A stretch of 64,000 nucleotides of DNA from Anthonomus grandis grandis (taxonomy: Eukaryota; Arthropoda; Insecta; Coleoptera; Curculionidae): the NCBI RefSeq assembly GCF_022605725.1, contig NC_065546.1, positions 23,308,227 through 23,372,226 of the forward strand, in the 5' to 3' direction. Below are positions 56,476 to 64,000 of this stretch, piece by piece (positions within the stretch are counted from its first letter, which is position 1; each line of letters begins with the position of its first letter). Position numbers and translations under genes: made by a program. Under the pieces are notes generated by a model. That model had not been told where the DNA came from. It worked only from the letters and a program-made list of their open reading frames with translations, and ran no database searches.

Positions 56476-58860
56476 ACAAGAATTCATTCATTCCATTATT
56501 CGACACTCAGTCGCCATAAGTGCACGTCAGTCAATAAAGTTCATCCATTGAAATACACAGCGTGGAACACCCAATTCGCACAACAACCCGAGAAGACTCA
56601 AAAGCAGGAACGGCGTAGAAAAACGTCGACTCGCCCCCCATCGTCAGTGGGGGCACAACTATCGCCGAAAAAAAGAAGAAAAGCAAAAAATGGACATGTC
56701 CGATGGATACTCTACAGATAGGTCCACCAAAAGTGAAGACCGAAAGAGAATGACAAGTAGACAAGAGAGAGAGAGAGGGGTAAGACTTTGGACGACTCCT
56801 CTAAGTTCCTTAAACCTCAATATAAATCCCGTGATCCTAGACTATCCTCCAAAACAACCAAAACCACACCAAACCCCGACCTGGGAGCTGGCAAAACGCC
56901 ACCCCAGAGTGCGGAAGATAGGCAAAGCGAGGAGAGAGTACGCAAACTCGACGAGATGAATGAGATTAAGCTTAAAAACTCTCAGATCATTGAGAGAATA
57001 CAACTATTTGAACAGAAGATTAATAAGTTAATCTCAGAGAATCAATCTCTCAATGGGCAGATCTCGGACCTGAAAGGTAAACTCGGGGAGGTGCTGATCC
57101 AAAACGAAACCCTTACCATCAAAAACTCCAAACTGAAAGAGAAACTAACAGATCAGAGGGATCTGGCTAGTGATAAAAATCAAAAAGAACAATACAAAAA
57201 TAAAAGAACCAGGGAAGACGCGGACCTGTCACCGCCTTCACAAGACGGAGACGAGCCGACCTCGGAAGCGGTTTACCCTGAGATAACCACAAACAGGGAG
57301 CCAGGCTCCTCAACATCATCAGCTTCAGATCCTACCAAAAACTCCACTAAAAATCCCTTTCCAAAGTTAAAAAAAATCCACTCTACATGCCCTTAAATAA
57401 CCTCTCCTTGGCGGGAAAGGGGAAGAGCACTGATCCCATCACAAATATAAGTAAAGTCCCAAAAGTAGTGTTAAGAGACACAAAAAACTGGGCCGCAAAA
57501 TACAAGTTATCTTGTGAAAAAAAAAATATTGTAAAAGTGCAAAAAGACAGACTGGGATTAGCACACTTCCCCAAAACTCCAAATGACCATCGAGCATTAA
57601 GCCGACCACCGAGTCTTCTCAGGGGGGAGGAAATGGAATTCCATTCCTTCTTCCTTGAGGAGGATAGGAAGCTGAAAGTGATATTGAGAGGACTTGACCA
57701 AAACTTCAAGTTATAAGAGGTCGAGGAGGAGCTGAGGGCGAAGGGATTTGAGCCGGAGGAACTGGGCTGGTTTAAAACCGGCGCAGGCCGACGAAGATCC
57801 ACAGACCTCATCAGATTTCTCGTCCCCAAAGAACAGGAGAGTGTGTTCAAAATTGACAACATTTTAAAGATTAGGGTCCACGTTGAGCGCTTAAGGACTC
57901 AGACTATTGAAAACAGAAAGCAAATTGGGCAGTGTCATCGCTGCCAGGAATATGGTCATGTCCTGAGTAATTGCAACGCAAAGCCGCGTTGCCACAAGTG
58001 CAAGGGGCGAACATTTCTATTCAGAATTTCAAAAGACCAGAGCAACCCCGGCTGAGTGTTGCAATTGCGGCGGTGACCATCCGGCGAGCTATTGGCGCTG
58101 CCCAAAAAACCCAAACATAATAAAAAACACAAACAATAAAAAAAAAAAGCTTCGCTGAGACCTTGAGAACCAACTCGGACTCTAATAACAGGAGGGCGGA
58201 GCCAAAGGATGGCAATACATCATCGCACATGAAACGGCCCGATTTGTCAATTAAAAACACAAATCTCCTGAACCTTCTAAGCTTGCCGGACGGGATCTTA
58301 CTAAAGAAAATAGATAACCTAATGGCAAAACTTGAGAGATTAAATTCTAACCCGGCTATCAAGCTATTGCTGGGAGTCGAGGTCTAGTCTCTCGCAGTGT
58401 CCGTTCGTTTCCTTCCTAACGTGTTCAAATCCCAGTTCCTATCCTTAATAACCATACAAAAATAAACCTATACAAGACCCAATCCGACCGTCAAAGACCT
58501 AATCCATCACCAAAAACACCGTAAATGACCGGTTACGTTCACACCTCCACCCGACCTTTTCTCGCTAGCTAAAAGTTCCGCAATCTGAGGGGGCGTGGTC
58601 TGTTCCACAGGCTCGCGTCCAATACCATCACACCCAGATCTTATAAATACATGCAGCAAAACCTATCCCGACCAGTTCCTATCTTCCGAGCAAGTCAAAA
58701 GTCCAAGCACCTAGATGCCACCCAGAATCATAAAAAGATGGCGCCTAATCTCGACGAAAGGATCAATCAAAAGACCGGCAAGAGCCGTCGTTGCTAGACC
58801 GGATATAATCAGTGCAAAGATGATGATGATACCAACAAGATCACATGACAAACCATCAAG
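56476..58860 (+). mobile_element. ORF1-only non-LTR element nested in the hAT gene
   Basis: Carries a ~200 bp leader, an ORF1 (56690-58387) and ~450 bp of 3' sequence with no reverse transcriptase. The base composition is clearly richer in G+C than the flanks. Either an internal deletion removed ORF2 or this is a non-autonomous ORF1-only form. The exact ends were not resolved; they are set by where the hAT reading resumes. Confidence 0.5.
56690..58387 (+). pseudogene. Jockey-type gag-like ORF1 with PRE_C2HC and zinc knuckles
   Basis: ATG at 56690 ('MDMSDGYSTDR'). After a slip in a GA run near 56775, 56788-57396 gives a long coiled coil ('QIIERIQLFEQKINKLISEN' and onward). 57387-57716, one stop, then 57717-58020 form the PRE_C2HC domain ('KVILRGLDQNF', 'ELGWFKTGAGRRRSTDLIRF'). 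The knuckles 'CHRCQEYGHVLSNC' and 'CHKCKG' and, after a one-base shift near 58010, 'CCNCGGDHPASYWRC' follow. A helical tail ends 'IKLLLGVEV'. This is the gag-like RNA-binding protein of Jockey-clade elements. Three small frameshifts and a stop inactivate it. Confidence 0.75.
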
Positions 58861-60405
58861 TTCCCAAGCCCGAGATGAAAATGTGACGGAGACTATATGT
58901 ATAATGGTCAATAGCGGAGAAGAGAAGGAGAACTCATCGAATACCCAAACTATAGTGGAAGGTGATGTTTTATTAGCAGAACAAGGATCTGAAGTAAGCT
59001 TTGAAAATATTAATGTCTATAAGGATCCTGGCTATTGGCCAAATGTTTTTTATTTATTTAAAAAAAAATGTGTAATGGAGAAATAATTCCGAGGGTTTGG
59101 CTAGTATATTCTAAATAAAAAGATTGTGTATATTGTTTTCCTTGCAAAATATTTTTTTCTGGTGGTAGTGGTTTGGTTGAGGGTTATAACGATTGGAGAC
59201 ATTTAAGTCAACTTATAGAAAGACATGAAAAGTCAAAGGGGCATATTTGTAATACAAAATCTTGGCTTGATTTAAAACAATCAATTTCTTCTAAAACGAC
59301 AACTGATTCACTAAACGAGAAATTAATAAACATGGAAAAAGATAGATGGGTTTCTGTTTTGAAAATTATAATTTATGTTGTCAAGTTTTTAGCCGGTCAA
59401 AATTTGAGTTTTAGAGGTGAAAATAACAAGATATACGAGCAACAAAACGGAAACTTTTTAAAATTAATCGAAACAATTGCCAATTTTAATGAAACAATAT
59501 GCGATCACATTAACAGGATTAAAAGAACTCCATCAAATATGCCTCATTATTTAGGTGTTCATATTCAAAATGAATTAATTTTCCTTCTGGGAGAGCAAAT
59601 AAGACATGACATTATTTCCATGTTAAATGCTAGTAAATATTTTTCAATTATTTTTGATACTACTCCTGACGTGAGTCATCAAGACCAACTAACTATTATA
59701 TTAAGGTTTGTTTTATAAAATAATACATCAAAGCAAATCGAAATTAGAGAGCATTTTTTGGGATTCATTTCAATATCAGATTCGACAGGACAAGGCTTAA
59801 CTAATGTTTTATTGGATTTTTTGGAGACTCACAACATTTGTTTAGGCGATTTAAGGGGTCAGGGATATGATAATGGAGCGAATATGAAGGTTCGCAATAA
59901 TGGTTTACAAAAAAAAAATTATTGAATTGAACCCTAGAGCTTTTTACGTGCATTGTGCAACCCATAGCTTAAATTTAGTTGTTAATGACGCTGCAAAAGC
60001 TTCAGAAAGCAATCTTTAGAAATTATAAGTTTCTTTGCTATTGTGCAGGAACTTTACGTTTTTTTCTCCGCATCAACTAAACGTTGGCAAGTTTTAAAAG
60101 ATGAAATCTCAACGTTAACACTAAGACCTCTTTCTAGTACTAGATGGGAAAGCAGAATAAATGCTCTGAAAGTTCTTAGACATAATTTAGGAAAAATATA
60201 TGACGCTTTATTTGCACTTTACTCTGATAATAACAGGGACTCTGATACAAAAACTATGGCTAATTCATTACTCTTAAAAATTAAGTCGTTTAAATTTATT
60301 TGTTCCATTATTATATGGTATAATGTGTTAACAAAAATTAATATTGCAAGTAAAGTGATGCAGGAATCCGATGTTGCCCTATGTTATAAGCAGGAATAGG
60401 AGTCT
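58860..60405 (+). pseudogene. hAT transposase (ZMYM1/DUF4371-like), main part
   Basis: 58860-59086 has 'YKDPGYWPNVF'; then a TTF-type zinc-finger region ('YNDWRHL', 'HEKSKGH'), 59173-59718 with 'FRGENNKIYEQQNGNFLKL', 'LGVHIQNELIFLLG' and 'YFSIIFDTTPDVSHQDQ' (first catalytic Asp region), then 'DLRGQGYDNGANMK' near 59860 (second Asp). 60043-60399 has 'FFSASTKRWQVLKD' and 'LSSTRWESRI'. This is the order of the DUF4371-containing hAT transposase. Stops at 59718 and frameshifts near 59920 and 60015 are present. The C-terminal dimerisation domain is cut off by the Gypsy element at 60411. Confidence 0.75.
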
Positions 60406-60410
60406 AAGTT

Positions 60411-60683
60411 TGATGTGCGTGACATCATCGGCTGTTCCATTGCCGCCGATATGAAAAATAATAAACAATATTGTGTTGATCCATAGTAAAGAATAAGTGT
60501 TATTTAAGCAGATTTAGGTTTATGTGTGAGATCGCTTACGTGTTAGATATTATTATTAATTCGACCGTTCTCGTTCAGAGAGTTCAGTTGACTTTTGTAT
60601 CCTTACATTATAAAATAAAAACTTTTAAATAAAATATAATATATCATTATAAACTATATAAAAACCGTGTTTTTATAATATCA
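60411..60683 (+). repeat. Gypsy 5' LTR
   Basis: TGATGTGCGTGACATCATCG at the start and ...TTTTTATAATATCA at the end, ~273 bp, with a TG...CA outline. GAAGTGGGATACC follows directly, where a primer-binding site is expected; I could not assign the tRNA. The 3' LTR is outside the window, so the boundaries are inferred from one copy. Confidence 0.55.
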
Positions 60684-60787
60684 GAAGTGGGATACCGCGT
60701 TTCATGCGCCTTAAAGACCGCGTTTTAGTAGTTTTGTTGTGATATTTTGTTGTTCTTTGTTCGTGGTAGTGTGACGTATTAACAATT

Positions 60788-61655
60788 ATGTCTTTGGAAC
60801 AAGAACATGAAGAGCCGCCGGAAATGCTGTATCAGCGTCTTTTGGAAGAGCAGATTTCACGGCGAATTAATGAGGCAATTCGAGGCACAACGGAAACTTC
60901 ATCCGTTGGTGGTCAAGGTTTTGAGGCTGCCGCATCTACATCTAGGTTAGCTCCAACGCTCGTGACAGGCAATATTTTACCTCGTTTTGACCCAGACCAG
61001 AAAACACTTACAGTAGCCTCCTGGTTACAAAAAATTGAACAGCTAGGAACTTTGCATAAGTGGACCGAATACGAAAAGTCTTGCTACTTACAAAATAAAT
61101 TAGCTGGTTCTGCCAGAGATTGGTACAATCGCCTGGAAGATTACGACAAAACTTGGAGTGAATGGAAAACAGCACTTACACAAGCTTTTCCACGGCACAC
61201 AGATTATGCCATACTTCTGGAAGAACTTGTAGCTCGTCGAAAACTGTCTCTATGAGTCGATGACGCACTATTATCACGCAAAATTTTCCTTAGCTCAACA
61301 GTGTCGTTTGGAAAATGATGGCATTATTTCATGTGTTATTAGGGGGCTACCTATAGAATTGCAAGCTAATGCACGGGCTTTTCAATGTACAACTCCAGAT
61401 GAATTGTATGCAGGCTTTATAGCACCCATGGATAACTATCAAACTCCTGCCTCTAGTCATGCCAAAGTGTCCCGACTTTCTCTCGAGCTGCAGAATCCAC
61501 ACAAGCTAAAAAGTCAGTAAACCATATAACAGCATTCGTTGCTATAATTGCGGGAAAAGTGGGCATTATTCGCGTGATTTTCGACGACCGAGTGCGCGTT
61601 GTTTCACTTGTAACCGCAAAGGACATTTAAGTTCAGAGTGCCGATTTCGCGAAGA
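60788..61655 (+). pseudogene. Gypsy gag with two zinc knuckles
   Basis: 60788-61255 starts with ATG and encodes the capsid-like part ('FDPDQKTLTVASWLQKIEQL', 'KLAGSARDWYNRL', 'WKTALTQAFP'). A stop and frameshift near 61255 lead to 61260-61520, which ends the capsid. Near 61535-61640 come two nucleocapsid knuckles: 'CYNCGKSGHYSRDF', in which the last Cys is Phe, and 'CFTCNRKGHLSSEC', complete. Gag forms the particle that packages the element RNA. This copy is inactivated by the frame changes. Confidence 0.75.
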
Positions 61656-61699
61656 TCAAGGTAACCAAAAAGAGCCCCCTAAAAATGTGAAAACTGTAT

Positions 61700-64000
61700 T
61701 AAAATGTCCAAAAATTGCCGATGTCTACAAAAAAACAATGTAAAATCGGCACAATTAACGTAATTAGTTTCATCGATACGGGAAGTGAAGTTAATGTCAT
61801 AACTGCTGAAATTGCCTCGAAACTTAATCTTTCCATTACCAAGGAAAATTCACGTTCTAAAGGGTTTCGGAGGCAGATATGTGTATTGCGATACCGTTGC
61901 AAATTTTTCGGTGGTTATCGATGGACTCACAATTGAGACATGTGCCGTAATTTCGGAAATCTTTCTTAATGGCATTGACTTTCTTATCGGGCAACCAGTG
62001 ATTAATAAAAAAGGAATATCGTTAGTGATTAAGAACGGTAGTCCTCAATTCGACGACGACTTGTGTACCTTTTTGGAAAACATTACTTTGGACGAAACGA
62101 AACAACGGCCAAAATTGTTACTGAGTGAAGATGTAACAATAAACGCGGGTTGTACAAAAGTGGTGTCTATTGTGGTGTCGGGCATTCCGGATGGAAAAAG
62201 TGTTTACCAGGAAGCACAATGTTATCCCTTGGGCGTGTTAGGTGAATCGATTGTTCAAACTCCTGCTGGCATTCATTCAACACCAACATCAAAGTTACTT
62301 ATTTCCAACATGGGTCGCCAGGCGGTAGTTTTTAGAAAGGGTCAGCTGTTGGCACGTGCAGAGGAGTGTTTAGAAGTGGACGGCCAAGAAAAAATTTCTT
62401 TTTCGGTGAGTCACTCAAAAACTAATTTTTCTTTGAATTTGAATGAAATTGATATTGATCAGTCGCTAGAGTCAGAAACAGTAAATAAGTTACAAGAAAT
62501 TTTATTGAGGAGACAACATTGTTTTGCAAACACTACCAAGCAATTGGGAGTGGTAAAAGATGTTGAAATGTCTATAATTTTAAAAGACCCAAAGCCCGTA
62601 TGTTATAAGCCATATTATATGAGACAAAATTAAAGATTTATTAGAAGCCGGAATAATTCGTGAATCAAGTTCAGAATTTGCAAGCCCTGTAGTTTTAATT
62701 CGTAAAAAACATGGCGATTACCGCTTGTGTGTTGATTACCGTGCATTAAATAAACAAACATTAAAAGATGTTTATCCTATGCCGAATATCGAAGAACAGT
62801 TAAATTGTTTATCTAATAAAAAATATTTTACGAGCTTAGACTGCAATCAAGGTTTTCATCAAATTCCTATTGCACCCGAGTCGATACCCAAAACCGAATT
62901 TATAACTACCGAGGGTCATTATGAGTATTTACGAACTCCTTTCGGTCTAACAAACTCGCCTTCTGTCTTTCAACGTATCATAAATAAAATTAATACCAGT
63001 TTAGAAATGAATAACATTCTTGTTTACATGGACGACATTTTAATTGCTTCTGCCACAACATCTAAGGGTTTAGCTTTGTTAGAATTAGTATTAAAGCGTT
63101 TGGATGAGTCTGGACTTAAACTTAATATAAGAAAATGTTCATTTTTAAAATCACAGGTAGAATATCTTGGCCATACCATAAATTCTGCTGGGATAGCACC
63201 GGGAAGTCGAAAAACGGATGCGGTTAAAAATTTTAAAGAACCTAAAAATGTCCATGAAATTCGCCAGTTTTTAGGATTAGCAGGATATTTTCGAAAATTT
63301 GTTCAAAATTTTGCAATAATTGCCGGTCCATTAACACAATTAACAAAGAAAAATGTAAAATGGGAATGGGGTTCATCACAGCAAAAGGCTTTTGATTTAT
63401 TAAATCATAAACTTTCAAGTAAACCTATTTTGGCACCTTTAAATGAAAAATTAGAAACGGAAGTTCACACCGATGCGAGTAGTAAAGGTTTGGGCGGTAT
63501 TTTATTACAAAAACAAACAAATGGAAATAAACAACCTGTCGCTTATTTTAGTAGGGTTACGAGTACCGCCGAAAAAGTTTATCATAGTTATGAATTGGAA
63601 ACACTGGCTGTTATTGAGTCATTAAAACGGTTTCGTGTTTATTTGTTGTTTTGAATTGCTCGATGGTGGCTGCAGATTCAGGATTTTGATTTTGAAATAT
63701 GTCATCAACCGGGAAAGAATATGAGTCATGTGGACGCGCTTAGTCGGAACGCAATAACTGCAGACGTAAGCATTGATATTTCCCAAATTTCTAAAATTGA
63801 TGATTGGTTTTTGACCCTGCAACTTTAGGATAATGCATTACAAATTATTATTAATCAATTAAATAGTGGCGAAAAAAAAATCAAATTTGCAAAATGAGTA
63901 TGTTATTAAAAATAATCGTTTATATCGTAAGACTTCTACAGGGGAACGATTAGTAGCTCCTAAGTCAGGTCGTTGGCAAATTATGATTAAGTATCATGAC
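61700..64000 (+). pseudogene. Gypsy pol: protease, reverse transcriptase, RNase H, integrase start
   Basis: Protease: 'SFIDTGSEVNVI' with the catalytic DTGS, near 61765; a frameshift near 61850. 61812-62633 continues the protease and leads to the polymerase. After another shift near 62633, 62725-63654 is open: 'CVDYRALNKQTLKD', 'FTSLDCNQGFHQIP' (A), 'FGLTNSPSVFQRIIN' (B), 'ILVYMDDILIAS' (C, YMDD) and then RNase H 'VHTDASSKGLGGIL' and 'YELETLAVI'. A deletion of roughly 20 codons lies at 63650, before 'IARWWLQIQDFDFEI' and 'HVDALSRN'. The integrase zinc-binding part begins at about 63840 and is cut by the window end. All catalytic motifs seen are intact; the frameshifts and the deletion are the defects. 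Closest to Mag-like or other Gypsy lineages of insects, not resolved. Confidence 0.8.

Larger units (their letters stand above)
60411..64000 (+). mobile_element. Gypsy-type LTR retrotransposon, 5' part
   Basis: 5' LTR at 60411-60683, then gag, protease, reverse transcriptase, RNase H and the start of integrase, running off the window. It inserted into the hAT gene and is itself damaged by frameshifts. No envelope gene is visible in the part present. Confidence 0.85.

Noticed and set aside
57383..57862. 159-codon minus-strand open frame
   Set aside because: Lies opposite the gag-like ORF1, whose domain matches are clear. No motif in the reverse frame.

Overview
The window looks like an AT-rich arthropod genome segment, most likely insect. 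Two partial host genes have metazoan proteins and GTAAGT-type splice donors. Almost everything else is transposon: APE-type non-LTR retrotransposons of the CR1/Jockey group, Tc1 and mariner-type elements, PIF/Harbinger with MADF partner genes, hAT, a Gypsy LTR element and a giant Foldback-type element. No bacterial features, CRISPR array, rRNA or tRNA were recognised. The species cannot be named from the sequence.

Host genes. Only two host coding exons are recognisable, both on the minus strand and both first coding exons ending in a phase-0 GTAAGT donor: the MCM10 replication factor (20838-21689), with an E2F-like site 78 bp upstream of its ATG, and an FBXO28-like F-box gene (54323-54424). 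No later exon of either gene was found, so both seem to have introns filled with transposons, unless they are fragments.

Layout. 1-4.3 kb: decayed non-LTR ORF1/ORF2 pieces and a mariner-type 3' end. 4.6-7.8 kb: a non-LTR element with an esterase-like ORF1, split in its endonuclease by an intact Tc1-like transposon (5663-7204) with inner and outer terminal repeats. 8.3-9.7 kb: a 1.4 kb foldback element. 9.8-18.3 kb: at least five partial non-LTR copies in the same orientation. 18.4-20.5 kb: an antisense non-LTR copy in the putative first intron of MCM10. 22.2-25 kb: a palindromic element related to the Foldback ends, then a mariner-type element with long terminal repeats. 25.3-27 kb: a PHD-finger ORF1, a hammerhead-ribozyme-like motif and more non-LTR debris. 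27-34 kb: two Harbinger copies whose transposase and MADF exons interleave on opposite strands. 34.1-37.9 kb: two non-LTR pieces in opposite orientation. 38.3-39.6 kb: a TA-flanked element with ~115 bp inverted repeats.

40299-53831 is the main object: a 13,533 bp Foldback element flanked by a perfect 9 bp target-site duplication (GAGTTCCAG). Its two inverted arms are built from about 39 and 29 copies of a 156 bp unit. The 2.5 kb loop holds one reading frame, interrupted by two in-frame stops, that encodes a transposase-tail-like region, an Ulp1/C48-type cysteine protease and a PHD-like zinc finger. The start codon of this frame lies inside the last arm repeat.

55.3-64 kb: a hAT element interrupted first by an ORF1-only non-LTR copy (PRE_C2HC/zinc-knuckle gag) and then by a Gypsy element that runs off the window end.
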